DNA from: Ectocarpus siliculosus
Taxonomy: Eukaryota > Sar > Phaeophyceae > Ectocarpales > Ectocarpaceae
Direction: 5' to 3'
Assembly (NCBI GenBank): GCA_000310025.1
Contig: FN649744.1
Coordinates: 1,193,845 to 1,257,844 of the forward strand
DNA: 64,000 nt
Of the stretch, positions 34,470-60,400 are shown piece by piece (the stretch's first letter is position 1; each line of letters opens with the position of its first letter). The position numbers and the translations under genes were made by a program. Below the pieces are notes generated by a model. That model worked only from the letters and a program-made list of their open reading frames with translations, did no database searches and had not been told where the DNA came from.

Positions 34470-37400
34470 TCAACGCTTGACTCTCTTACTAGACGCCGGC
34501 TGTGCTCCTCGAGCACGCGACCTTGCTCCGCCACCACTACCACCACCACTACCACCACCGCCACTGCCACTGCCTCCGTCATCGTGGGATTCTGCAGCCT
34601 GCGCCTCCTGGTGGGCATCGTAAGCGTCGTTCATCTTGGCCATGTTGGCCTTGGAGGTGTCGGCGTGGTCGACGATGGGCTTCGGGTAGTCCTTGCCGAT
34701 GATGCATCCGCAACCTCGTTGCACCTGAAATTTGTGGAAGAATGAGCTGTTAAGGGGTCTCTCTTTTGGGAGCCCGTTGGAGTGCGAATGAACAAAGAAC
34801 AAAGAACAAAGAGGCTAGATGAGGCGAATATGTTATCACGAGAGAGTGGGAGGAGGACATCCATCCAACACCACCTATCGGTGCTGCTGACGACCAGTTT
34901 CAAAATCCGACATGTAGACTAGACTACATCCAACACGTGGATTCCAAGGCAGTGGTACAATAATCTGCGGCTGTTCAATATATCTTTCACTTGCAGAGTG
35001 CAGCCTCAGTACGTGACTAGGTTGAGGATCTGACCTAGGCTGCCCAGCATCCATTGCTGCAGTCTCACCCATACAGACGCACATACTACGTGCCGACGTC
35101 ACAACAACGGCGCCTGGGCGTACCATCTCGAGTACCATCGAGAGGCACAGCCTTGCCCACTTGTCAAGGGTATCTCAGACGATGTCCACAATCGCGGCAA
35201 TTATTTCTGTTGCAGGGAGAGTAGAGCATTCCGCTACCATTCCACTTTGTGCTCCCCGGCTGGTTTTTCGTACCCGTCAATTCATCGATCACGATGGCAG
35301 CAGCAATATTCACCACAACGGTTCAGCAAATCGAGCACGTCCCTACTCACTCCGGTCATCGACTACACAGTTGCTCTCGTTGTGGCAACCGTTGAGTCAC
35401 CAGCCGTACCTGTAACGGTGCCGTCCATGGCTCGTAGATGTACTTCGACGGAAACTTTCGGAGGGCTGGCAAGTACTTCTTGATGTAGTCCCCATTTTGG
35501 TCTGTCTTCTTTCCAAAGGCAATTGGACTATAGCACCTGAAGTACTGCATGGGAAAGAGACAACATGCACACACAACGACAGATATTAGTGAAACGGGAA
35601 AAAAATAAAGCTTGCAAACACCAATGACTCGGCTCCTCTCTGGTAGTCGGTATACTCTTACTGACGTTAGGTGACACCTCACACACTGAGCTATCACAAC
35701 GCTAACAAGAATGACCGTATAAGTCTGCCACTCGCTTAACTTGTCAAATATCGCCAAGCCACCCAAGCGGTAGCATCTCCACACGTCCGCGGTCATGGGA
35801 GCACACCAATAGTACGACAGTATACGCAATTTATCGCTCATCAAGGGCTTACGTCCTCTCGCGGCATTCGTAGCCTTGCCCACCTTCGATTCACCCCTTG
35901 CACTCCCACGACAAACGCTAAAACTCTCCTCGGTAGGACTGCTTATCACAAGGGTACTCACAGCATGACAATGGTGGCACCCTGTCTAGGTGACCATGAG
36001 ACGACAATACGAATCATACCACACCACCATCCAAGCACGCTAGGGTACAAGTGATTGGCTTGAAAAGCGCAAAGAGACTTGCCTGGTAGAAAAAGGCCGA
36101 GCAGCTCAACCACTGCCAGTTGAAGTTGTTGATGCTCCAATCAGCGTCGAGCAACAGCTCGTCGAAAACGGCAGCTCCGTCCTCCCAGCTCTGCCACAGG
36201 TCACCCCGCGTCAGGAAGCAAGCCACTGCGTGGCGAGCAAGGTGGTGAATCCATCTGGGAGTGGTGCACAATAGAGCAAATTGGCAATCGCGTTGAGCAC
36301 CCAGTAGTCGTCAAATACGCATCATTCCGTTAGCGTTCCTCGCCTTGCCACCATTGTCAACAGTCTTCTTTTGAGAAGACTTTCGGCGCAGGATCATGGA
36401 CAAGGTTTCTCTACGTTTTTCTCCTTCGTTTCTCAACAAAGAAATAGCAACTCAGTCGTTCTTATTCTCCACCAAGGGCCCGCTGGTTTACGAACAACCA
36501 TGCGTTCAGCAGCTGCGGAGAACTGAAGACCATGTCATTCGTTGAGGATCGAACTCACCACCCTTCAGAACGGGTAAGACGGCATCGGCTGAATCATCGG
36601 GGCGACCTCATTTCCATCGTTGTGATGTGTAGGGCAGTATGAGGCCGTCACTTAAGGCGGTCATTTGTGCTGCGCCATCCGTGTCAATGGAGGAGGAAGC
36701 CAAGGTGGCGTACGATTGGCGCGCCCGGCCGGCGTGACATGATCAGTTCTTCGCCAACAGCAGCAGCAACGAAAAAACCAAAAAGCACGTGCTTCGAAGC
36801 AACGTGATTACCCCGAGGGATTCTAGAGGCATTTAACCACGGACTAGAAACTAAGGCGCTCATCGGTGTGAATCATTTTGGGATAAACTCGGAATATTCT
36901 TGAAGTGCGCATGTTCCCCAAAACGAATACACACCCTTCGTCCTTGAGCTGCGTCATAGCGGCGTCGATCCAAGGGAATCCGGTTCTGGCCTCTTTCCAC
37001 GCCATCAGCTTCTCCTCGTCCTTGTCCCACGGTATCTGCCTGCAGCGCTCCCGAAAAAGCACGGCGGGACAAAGCAGGTGCAAGAACCCTGACCGCGTCC
37101 CATGTACTTCTAAAAGAGATCATGGCGTGGACACGTTTATGAACCCTGAACATCAAACTGTGGGGGGGGTTGCAGTCATATTAAGCGTCGTGCACCTTGA
37201 GTAGGGACTCAGTCGTTCACCTGGTAACGTCGCAACCTCTGACGCTTGTTTGAATCTAAGTGCAGTCACACGAATTGCGCTTCTATCTCACATCATGCAC
37301 AAACCATGTGGAAAGCGATAATCTATTCGGAGGCGCAACATCGACTTCACGCCGGACGAAGGAAAGGAACGGTTGAATCTTCCTTGCGACAAATTTAGGC

Positions 37401-40400
37401 AAGCCCTCGCAAGGATATTCTCAAACGCATAGTGGTAGCGCAAAACGAGCGTCTGCGTTCGGAACGTTTTCTAACAAGGACAAAGACCTAGCCCCACCTG
37501 ATGACGGGATTGCCGACCATCTTGTCGAAGCTGGGGATGGAGTACCCACTGAAATAGTTAAACTCTTTCCACAATAGTTGGCCCTGTTTAACGGAGCAAT
37601 GATGGGGAGGCATTACGTTCAATGCATCAACAAAAACGCGTAACCAGACTCCGGAGCCATAATCACCCGAGTTGCGGCGAACTTGTGAGAATGTTGTCCC
37701 CTGAGAATACTCGATTTGGGAGAGGTTTTCATGCACGGACAAAATCTGGAATACGAGGGTCACGGTTGCGAAAGAGGCGCATTCGTCTACATAGCCGCGA
37801 ACGACTACCGTAACGCACAGGCTACTCAAAAATAAAAACCTAAAAACTTGTTTCAGTTGGTCTCGGATAGGGAACTTTGCTGCTCAGTCTGTTGCACACC
37901 AGAGGACCGACGACGAGAACAACGTTTAAAAGAGCGCGGGAGACTCTGGGAGGGTCCGAAAGCTGAAAACGCCCGACTCCGCGGTACAACCACCCGGGAA
38001 GCGGAACAATGTTTTGCACCCATCACCTCACGGCGAAGCCGACATCGTGCGATGATGACAACGTCGGACAGCCAGTCATTCGCTCGTATGTGTCGCTCGA
38101 GAAGTCGGCAAACATCACACGGTGAGAACAATCCAAGGCTGCGTCGCCCACCACAAGGCGGGTTACGGTGCGGTACAAATCACCTTGAGCGAAACCGGAG
38201 GCTTGGAGCCACCCTTTTTGGTGTAAACCTTGCAGAGGGCGTGCCAGAACCTCCGCGTGCTCAAGCACCCGTGAGAAATGTACATGCTGAGGACGGTTGT
38301 GCTGGGCTCGATCGAGTTCGGAGAGGTTTTGGGCTTCTCGAACTTTGATATCCAGTCCTCCCTTGCCTGGCTCAGCCACATAGCGCATCGCGTATTGGGA
38401 GGGAAAGAGGCGAACGTTGGCCGTCCAGCGGTTGAGAAAGTCTTTGAAAGAATCAGAAAATATTCACCGTCTTTCCGCCAAAGAGATATCCACGGCATTC
38501 AAGCAGTGTGGGAGGGTAAAGACCCGTGCTCGTGGCACATCTCAGCAAGCACACACACCATCACCGTTTGCTCAATGAACACACAACCCCGCGTTCAGTT
38601 TTCAAGATGTAGAACACTGCATGTGGTTACCGAGTGCTTGCGACGCTCGCTGCCGCGCAGATAATCGACCGTTTATTTCTTTGGACAGCTTTGATTCCCT
38701 AGTAATGATCATCACCCACCATGACGCGTTCGAGCCTGGCAAGAGCTTCTCTCTCGCCCCCTCGAAATTTCAACGCCTTTGCCAGCGGCTCCACGCCCAG
38801 GTCCGACAGAGAGGGAATCGAAAAGCGGTCGTACTCGGCATCGTCCGGCGATGCACCGGGGGCTGGCAAGTCTCCGGAGATGTCGGGGGCGCAGTCGGGC
38901 ACAGGGCCCGCGTTGTCGTGCAGCTGTGAGAGGCGACGGTAAGATGCATAGGGAGGGAAGGAGATAGTCGCCGCGGCGAAGGGACGTGGTAAGAGGTGGC
39001 GAGGAGAAAGCGAGGGTTGTTTCGCTTGTGCAAACTGACCATAGGGTACACCCAGCTTTTGCGAGCTTCCGGGGTTGCGCACGGCAAGGGTAACGCTCGA
39101 AAGCACGGCAAAAGGCAGCTTTGCTAGCACCCGACGAAGAGATCCAGTTAACTAGAAAATCCTGGTTTCCCTCCAGCTGCAAAGATCGTCAAGGTACGAT
39201 TTTCTGGTTTCGGCTCGAGCTGCAAAGATCGTTAAAAACTTTAGTACGATTTCCAGTGTGTGCAAAGATCGTCCACACAACAATGCAAATACGCTTGCCG
39301 AAAGCTCGAGGGAGAAACTCAAAAGACTGGTGACAAAAGAGAATGATTCACCGCCCGACCTTGAGGAAAGCCCCGTAGGTCTTCAGGTATGTGCCTTGCT
39401 TCTTGCCCATGAGCATGTGGTAGTTTTGAAGGTTTCGCAGAGTGGACGTTCCTCGAATCAAAACCTGAACCCCAGCTTCCTTCGCCAGGGAGCCCACCTT
39501 GTCCACCAAATCGACAAACGGAATGCAATAGATGCTGCAACGGCACAACACTTGAGTACAGGCTTGGGTGATATGTCATTTGGCTTATCGGGCAGCAAAC
39601 TTTAACACCGGAGGTAGACTTTGTACCGGCGAGGTTATCAACCCACCCGCTTGCAAGAGGGGTGATTTCGACTAATCCAAAAGGACGGTGAGAGTTCAAC
39701 GACAGAACAAAGGACAATGAACCTTCACCAGCCCACTTTCAACGACAGCGTCAACAGCACCCACCTCTCTATCGCGCGCGCGAGATCGCGGCTCCGAGTC
39801 TGCCTCGAACGTCAGCTTCTTGACGTTCCACTCCTCGAAGAGCTGCGGAAGAACTTCCTCCGGTTTTCCACGGACGACGAAGAGGCGTGACCCCTTCGCA
39901 CGTAGCTGCTCATCGAGATCTTGGAGCGATTCCAGAAGAAACGCCGTCCTCGAGTACGATGGGTGTGTGTATACATACGAGAAGAGCACGGTGATGCAGG
40001 TGCAACAACCAGCGTGTGCCTATTCGAGACCGTGGCTTGTACCTATTCGAGGAAAATCTGATAAGTTTCGCATAGATGTAGTTCAGACCATGACAATTTG
40101 TATGCAAAACTGAATTCCGGCGAAAGTAGTGATTTCTGTACGATGGGCTACTGGTCTCGCTAACAGCACAAACATGTATGGTCTTTTGGCCATCGCCTTC
40201 AAAAAGCATTAGACTATTTCACTTCTCCGCACCATGTGTGCGATGACTCAGATCTGGTATCGCCATAGACTAATTCAAATCCTCATGGAAAATACCAAAA
40301 ATACCCACGAGAGGGGTCCGTACGTTGAATGATGTGGAAAAGCTCCACGAAATCATGGTCGTGTAAAAAAGTGCTCGGAGATTCGAACTTCCGTCTTCCG

Positions 40401-40822
40401 TCCCATTGGGAATAAGGCTCATGCAACTTTGAGGCTCATGAAATTTCCTGGTTCCAATCTTGTCGCTGTTCGGTACGGTTTATGTCATAGGAGTGTGTGT
40501 GCGGGCTGACTCAGTTCTGCGTTTCAAACTTTCCACAGCAGTGATGGGACAACACCGACAGCAGCAGCTGTTGTCCTGGCGCAAACGACGAACACCACAC
40601 TCGAATACCAATCCTAAAACCCGCGCTCCCCGCCAGGTGAGTGCCCGTGCCTCACCTTAGAGGGCCCGCCCTTGACTCGGGTGATGCGGGGTCGGAGTCC
40701 AGCACAAACAAAGGGTACAAGGACGCTGTGCCATTGCACGCTTCCAGCAAAGCGCGGTTGTCGTGCAAGCGCAGCCCCTTTCTGAACCAATGAATGGAGG
40801 AGGGTTCCTTTGAAGAACTCAT
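34470..40822 (-). CDS. CPF1: Animal-type cryptochrome / (6-4) photolyase (complete, 10 exons)
   Basis: FAD-binding blue-light protein that repairs (6-4) pyrimidine photoproducts, acts as a photoreceptor, or does both. Exons: 40822-40656 ([20 protein letters not shown]), 39948-39765, 39497-39360, 38923-38720, 38366-38184 ([10 protein letters not shown]), 37583-37498 ([13 protein letters not shown]), 37039-36935 ([24 protein letters not shown]), 36254-36083 ([20 protein letters not shown]), 35544-35410 ([19 protein letters not shown]) and 34724-34470. All phases agree and the sum is 542 residues plus stop, the usual family length. The histidine pair in IHHLARH (needed for (6-4) repair) and the [20 protein letters not shown] block place it with animal cryptochromes and (6-4) photolyases rather than plant or CPD types. 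The C-terminus is a Gly/Ser-rich tail ending in a basic SSKRVKR, possibly a nuclear signal. The intron after 36083 begins with GC. An in-frame upstream ATG at 41008 could add 62 residues. Confidence 0.95.
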
Positions 40823-41043
40823 CGTCCCAGCACCGGTAACACCAACAGCGGAAGCGGAAGCAGCGGAAGAGGTAGCGCTAGCTCGGGTGCGGTGCACTAG
40901 GTTGATGGGGGCTTTTCGGGGAGCAGCGCGTACTGCTGTACCCACACGAGATACAGAACAGTTTGGGCGTATCAGTAGGAAGCCCAGGAGTGCTCCGCGC
41001 GTTTGCATGCAGCATACAACCCGCTGTGATGTGTGTGTGTGTG

Positions 41044-41071
<28 letters not shown>
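41044..41071. repeat. (GA)14 microsatellite upstream of the cryptochrome
   Basis: A perfect GA dinucleotide run preceded by a short TG run, about 220 bases upstream of the preferred cryptochrome start. It reads as CT on the gene strand and would fall in the promoter or 5' leader. Confidence 0.9.
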
Positions 41072-41077
<6 letters not shown>

Positions 41078-41605
41078 CAACGGCGATGCGATGGCTGTCA
41101 TGTGGATCGGATGTAGAAGGTTTGGGTAGAACCGCAACGCCACCCAGGGTACATGTATTACTGCCGCTGGAGGAAGTCTGCGCGCGAATCTGCCCAACGC
41201 GCATGCTTGGTTCACTTCTTTACAGCTCTCCGGCGGACGAACGCACGAGTTGTACGTAACCAATGATGACAACTCTACGGCATTACCTACAAGGCAGGAT
41301 GATGGACTAGTAGTTCTTCATCGGCTGACGGTCTTACCTCCGACAGAAGTGTCTCTCGCTCGGGATCACCGGCAGAACCATGTATGTGATCTTGAATGTG
41401 ATCTTCTACCGTCCATACATAGCACTGTCACATGTTCGCATACCGCATAGCGAAGCATGGTATCACTAACCACCTAGCGTTTGGCGCGTGCCCCCACTGG
41501 CTATACATACAAAAACGTTCTGGCCGCACTGGTCACGGATCGTGTTCGTTTTGTGCTTGGCCCTAGCCATGATCATGATGAGTGCTGAAACTTTCATGAG
41601 AACCT

Positions 41606-42214
41606 TCAAACCGAATACCGCCGGACGGCGCGAGTCGAAGTGGGGTTCCCTGAGTGATCCACATAATTCCACTTCGCCCCCTCCTTCAGCAACGTGCGTA
41701 GTACTCCGTCGTGGCCACGGAAATCAGCCAAGTGAATACGGTGAAAACCCTTGTTGCCCCTTGTGGGGATTGGCTCCGATTCACAGCGTTTTGCTTCCAA
41801 ATTTGCAAGTTTTGCAAGATCCACGTGTGGCGTTGACGGCGAATTGAAATAGAGTGTTGTTGTGTGGATGGCAAGAGTTCACATCCGCCCCAGCAAGCAT
41901 CAATGCTCCTGCAGCAGCGACCTTTCCCCTGAGTGCAGCACAATGGAGGGGTACAAGAGCGAAGCCAGAGGTTGTGGCCTCAGTACCTCCCCCAGCACCA
42001 GCCCTGATGAGCGCTGTCACCACCCCCTCGTTGCCGCCCTCGGCAGTCGCATGAGTTTTGTCATCACAACCCCGCCACCCCGCCACCCCGCACTCCCGTC
42101 TGCTCCAACTTCCAGCAACTTCTCTACCAAACCATGGTTACCCATGCCTGCTGGGTTCTCGAGAAGAGCCCTCAGCGACTTTGCCCACTGCTCAGGCGCT
42201 GACCGGTCACACAC
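41606..42214 (-). pseudogene. Ankyrin-repeat pseudogene fragment
   Basis: On the minus strand, ankyrin-like units follow one another but change frame: NHGLVEKLLEVGADGSAGW, then AEGGNEGVVTALIRAGAG, FALVPLHCAALRGKVAAAGA, LMLAGADVNS, and finally FHRIHLADFRGHDGVLRTLL. The first break coincides with an exact tandem duplication of the 8-mer GGGGTGGC (about 42070-42086), which shifts the frame; counting one copy only would keep the repeats in one frame. A second frame change occurs near 41820. No start, splice structure or partner exon is seen, so this is best read as a decayed copy of an ankyrin gene. Confidence 0.7.
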
Positions 42215-43973
42215 GAGATGGAAGATTTTTTCTCTCCCGCACCCTGCAGTTGTCGATCCTCGTATCCCTGATTGATTTGAGATACACGCTGCCTTTCACC
42301 GTACTTCGGTGTACAAGTGAGAACAGGTCTGGTGTTGGCGATGAGTGGTTCAGGGGAGTATCGGATGGGATGCGCGAGTGACGCACGCGAAATGGGGGAC
42401 ATCGGATGGGGAGCATGATGTGGGATGTGGGGGTTTCGGGGCGAAAACGTAAGGAGAGGTCGGGGTGATCGGTGTTCAGTCGCTTCGGGTACGCTACGGT
42501 GCTGCGTACACCGCGAGGTCCGACAAGATCGACAAATAAGTGCGTTCAGTTGTTGATTAAAATCATTGGACCCTCCCGCCCGTACATGAAAAGAGCAGTC
42601 GGTCATATCGGTTGGGGCAAACGAAGCGCTCCGCTTGTCGGTCGAGGACCCCGAGTCAGACTAAAAGGAAAGAATGCCTGAGATTGGCCTCAGAGATATC
42701 TTATTGGGAAGTTGATGGTGCTGTTTGTCCATAATAGGGCGATGTGCGCAACAGCTCGTACTCTTCAACTAAATCTGTGCAGCTACGCCAGCTCAAAATT
42801 CTCGCCCAATTACCTGTTGAACGAGGGTCCGACGGTGTTTGGTCGAAATAACGAAGAACCTGAGCCGCCAAGATATTCTTGCCTACAGTTTTGTTGTTTT
42901 TGTCCCGTACGGTGTGTAACATTATGTTCCCACCTGCTTTGCGGTCTCGCAACACTGATGTCTATTCATTGAATTCTTGAACAGAAGAGACCCATCTGCA
43001 ACAGGTCGGTTCCAGACGAATCGGGGAACGTCCCTCACATTTTAAGCCTCGGAATAATCACTGGTCCTGCGAATTTTTTCAAGCATCTTACTTCTATGCT
43101 ACGTACAGGCCAGTCCTTCATCCAACGAACATGGGCGTCCCGTTGATGGGAAGTCTGCGCCAACAAAACAGGGCAGGAGGATATCACAGCGCTTGCACCA
43201 GCCCAACCGACCCAATCCTGCACTCTGACGGTCAGCGAACGCAACGCCAAGGATATTTCGTAATTTCGACTTTCATTTGGTGTCTGGTGTCGAGCGTGCC
43301 TTCACGCCTGTTGTCGGTTTTCAGCTCCGAAGTCTCTTACCAAAATTCGGCAACACTCCATTGCCAGACTTTCTACAATTGTACGCAGAGGTGAAAACTT
43401 GAGTCTATGCCGCCCAAAACTTCACCGGAGTTACATGTCGCGTTCACATATCCCAAAATTTAGGGTTCTTTCTTCTGGCATCTTTGCCGCCAGGTAAGCA
43501 CCCCACTCCATCAACCCTGCTCGCTCTATATGAACAAATGTTCATGGCACAACACCAACAGCACTAACCTGCCATGGCAGAAACACACACACACACTCAA
43601 CATAATGTACACGACAAAATTATCGCCTGGAAGCTACGTATTTCCTGCGCCCTGTACACGGTTCCTGCGCCCTGTACACGAAACAACTATAATACCACCA
43701 GCGAAATCCCCGGCCGTAGTCTTGCGGCCAATGGACCCGAGACCACTCTCCCCCTGTGCTATGTCCCGATCATTTCGAATCCTTTGCGAACGGATTTTGG
43801 TCTCTTTCATGGCACAAGCCGTTCGCGACCAATACCGAAGCAGCGGACGGAGCCCGTACCAGTCAAGCCCCAACTAATCACATCCAACCAAGCAGCGCGG
43901 TCCCAAGTCTTCGGCCCCTGATCCGAACTGTGGATTAGGGATTCATCCAGAATTTCCGCGAGAGACGGGTTCT

Positions 43974-56884
<12,911 letters not shown>

Positions 56885-56911
56885 GCTGCTGCTGCTGCTG
56901 CTGCTGCTGCT
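56885..56911 (-). repeat. (AGC)9 run directly upstream of the HADHA start codon
   Basis: Nine perfect AGC units (GCT on the plus strand) abut the chosen ATG at 56884. The frame stays open upstream to an ATG at 57142, in which case the run would encode nine serines. I prefer the downstream ATG because it begins a typical Arg/Ser-rich mitochondrial presequence. Confidence 0.85.
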
Positions 56912-57497
56912 ACCTGCTGTTGCTTCGCTATGTGCTTGCTTTGCCGGTATTGCTCGGACTCTGTGCAGGGTAAACACACGGGCACGGTGTTTATAGGGGT
57001 TGTTGGAGGCGGGGGACAATGTGAGGGTGGGACTGCTGGGTGGAACAAACACAAGACAAACAAGGTGGCGGAGAGATTGAGCAACGCTCTCCCACAAGGA
57101 GCAAAGCACTGAGGAGAGGCCTCCTTGCCTGGAAAACCCCATCGGTTACAGTTTGTTCCAATTGCGCCGCACTTTACTCGGCATCTCCGCATCTCCTCAT
57201 CTCCTCCATATCATGCCCATGTTGCGATACGCACAGCAGTGCTGTGAGGTACATAATGGAGGCAGATTTCTGCGCGTAGTGTTACAGAGATCAGAAACGA
57301 ACAGGGACTGTGGGATACGGACCAGACGACCAGACACGCCGATAATATCAGCGCAACAACGTCCGGAGGACATGCGACACAAATCAATCCCGATCGCGGT
57401 TCTTTGTCTGATTGGCTGGCGGCGAGCAGACAACAGCAGCAGCATCCCCACCGCTAGCAAAAAACCAACAAATTAACTGCCGTGCTCTGTTTCGGAA
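56885..57497. promoter_or_regulatory. Divergent spacer between HADHA and the 57.5-kb ankyrin gene
   Basis: These 613 bases separate two divergently oriented start codons and so should hold both promoters and 5' leaders. No TATA-like or initiator element could be assigned with confidence. The AGC repeat next to the HADHA start lies in it. Confidence 0.4.
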
Positions 57498-60400
57498 ATG
57501 ATGGAGCGTTCCTGCCGCAATGGCAGCAATGTTGAGGAGAGTGACGACGAGGATGCGAAACACGTAGCATTCCTGAGAGCAAGGGTTGTCGAAGCGGCTC
57601 GCGAGGGAGATACGCCAGAGATGAAGTACCTGATGGGCATCACGGCAGCCAAAAGGCTCCTGGCTGCCACTGATGAGGTGACTAAATTACTTCTCTAGCA
57701 AACAGTCCCAGAAGAGAAATACTTGTACATGCTGATGAAACGTACATATACGCTTGTGCTTTCCCCTGAACTTTGAAGAAAACGTTGCCCACATACCAAA
57801 TCGTGTGTTTGCAGCACTACGTATGTAGTCTACAGCCTGTCGACTCTCCACTGGTGGCCAGAGGGGCAGGTTGGGCACCATCCACAACCTGGGGCGGGGG
57901 AGGTTGGGAGGCCGATTTCGACCTTGAACCCATTTTTCTTCAGGCTTGCAGCCCACCGTGTTGATTGGAATAACGCCACTATCCGAGATGTGGGATAACT
58001 TGCACGCTTTGGGCTGCAACCTCCGTGCAACCTCCCCCCCCCAGCTTGTAGTCGGTGCCCCAACCTACATCTTCTCGAAGCGCAGACTTGATCCAGTTTA
58101 ACCCTTTCACCCCCAACAGTGAGGCCAACGGACTCAAGCATTGATGCAGATGTATGCAACGTATATAATATACATAGACTACATACGTCAAAGAAGAATA
58201 TAATGTCGACCTCTTGTATGCCGGAAAATGTGGTCGCTTGTGTCTGTCCGCAAACCGCAACAACACGGTCAGAGCTCGCGGTGGGGCTTGTTACACTTCA
58301 GCTGCAGCCGGGGCTTTTTGGATATCACGACTATGTTGCTGGAAGCGGGAACTAAAGCTCTGAAAGCGGTCGACAAGGTGAGCTTATAAAGTTGGGGTTC
58401 AAGAACATGCGACTACCGTGGGCGTTTACCCAAAAGGCAGAGATCCGTACTCCAAATGTCGTGCTAAATAATAGGGGAATGCTTCGGTACGACCCCAGAC
58501 CGGAGAACTCTCCAGCTTTTTCAGGAGCGAAGGCCGTAGGCTAGCCAGAAGCTGAGAGCGACGGTGATAACTTGTTGGTCGCCTAGAGCACCATGCAATT
58601 GTATATCTATCTCCAGATTTTCTGTCCGTGAACTTTTGTATCGCTCACGTGAATTCTGTCGGCAAAAGTTTGATGGTGCAAGTATGGAGAACACAAATAA
58701 GTACTCCGGAGAACAGAAGGTACAAGAATCACAGCTCAGTGGAAATTTAGAGGGTCTATGGTGTTGGCGACGCAGACGGCACACAACATGTACACTCTAC
58801 CGAAACTACTGGTAATTGTCGAACCGAGGCCCCTCTTGCTCGTGATACCTTGAAACATTGCTAGCACGGCAAGACCTGCCTCCATGTCGCTATAGAGCAC
58901 GACTGCAGGGACGTCATAGAGCTCCTGCTGGACTGGTGAGGAAAACTCTCTTTTTTTTTCGCTTATGTTGCGAAGAGAATCTCCGAATTGAATGAGCTAC
59001 GTGATGTAATTCGAGCTCAACGAATGACCACGCAGAATGCGGTGGCATGGGCAAGTGAGAGGGGCAAAGCCCTGGTAACTCGAAGATAACACATACCACC
59101 CGCAGATACTTCGATAATTCGCGATATTATCTAGATTATACTCAAGACCGCCTTGGAGGCATTGCTACACGAGACGCTATTCCCGAGACAGGTTAACACT
59201 CTGCCAGCCATGTTCATGTGCTGGACAATGTATGGGAAAAGAAATTCACCCACAAGGCAGTAGTTCAGCCCAGACACTTGATTTGGCGCGTCGAGCTGTT
59301 GCAGGCACCCGGTTTGTGACTGGCCAAGACGAGCAAAGCTCGCGCTAGGCCAGACGGCCGCGCGAGCAGGAGGTCACGCCGCCATGCAGCTGCTCCTGCG
59401 AAACGGTCTTGACCCAAACGAGAAAGGGATAAGGAGAGAAACACCCCTGCACCAAGCGGCTAGGTGGGACTGCCACAGAACACAAGCTGCAGTTGTTTGA
59501 CGCAAGTGTATACGCATTCTCGGCTAATGCACCACAGAACTACGCCCGTGGTCCGCGTATCGATTGGAGAGACGAAAGGACATGAGAGTGTGTTCCATTT
59601 TTCAACCCATTTTTGAGGGCAAATACGTTGCTGGTAGCGTGTTTGTGAATTATCGTCATGGCCGACACCCCTCCGTCTTCGATCGAGTACACGTGTTGGT
59701 CACTGATAGTTTGTCTTTAACCAGTGCTTACATTGCTGTGTCAGGCACGGTCACGCAGAAGTCATCGAGCTTCTACTGCGGCATGGGGCGGATGTGACTG
59801 CTAGAGAGGCATGGGCTGGTCGAACCCCTCTCCACTACGCCTGTCAAGCAGGCTCCCTCAAGGTGCGTCCGCATCCAATGACACTGCTGCGCACCCCACC
59901 CACGTGTTTGCCACTAAACCGGGCATATATTGGTACAGGACAAGATTGTACAGCGCGTAGGGGACGAGGAACAGGAAAAATACCTCCCAAAAGTGCTCGC
60001 GTCACTGGAAGTTCAGCTATGCGCCAACCAAGGAAATGTTGGTCATATCTAGAGGTGCGAACCTCTATAGTGTCCACTATACGGTCCATTCGTCAATGTT
60101 GTGTGAGTTTTGCTCCTCGTCCTCGAACGTATCTTGTATTCAGTAAATACATTGCGCACGATAGTTTCCAACACCGACTATGGGCGGTTTCAAGAATCCC
60201 TAGAAATGCTCAGACTGTGTTATAGCACGCAACAGGAGAGCGGCACGGGTTCCCGTCCTGAACGCCCGACACATCACTCCATAACACGGTTTTGACAGGC
60301 AGCGACCGCCCTGATCATCAAGGGCGGAGCAGATCCTCACGTGCCCGACCTTTCTGCTGCGAGACACACTCCTCTCGAAGCTGCAGTGGTGTCCGGGTAC

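Larger units (their letters stand above)
40823..43973. other. Intergenic region between cryptochrome 5' end and HADHA 3' end
   Basis: Apart from the ankyrin pseudogene (41606-42214) I see no gene in this 3.1-kb stretch. The first 250 bases lie upstream of the cryptochrome start and include a TG run followed by (GA)14 at 41044-41071. A 20-base unit is duplicated in tandem at about 43641-43680. Confidence 0.5.

Noticed and set aside
42707-42955. Minus-strand frame of 84 codons as a small gene.
   Set aside because: No motif and no splice or homology support; indistinguishable from a chance frame.
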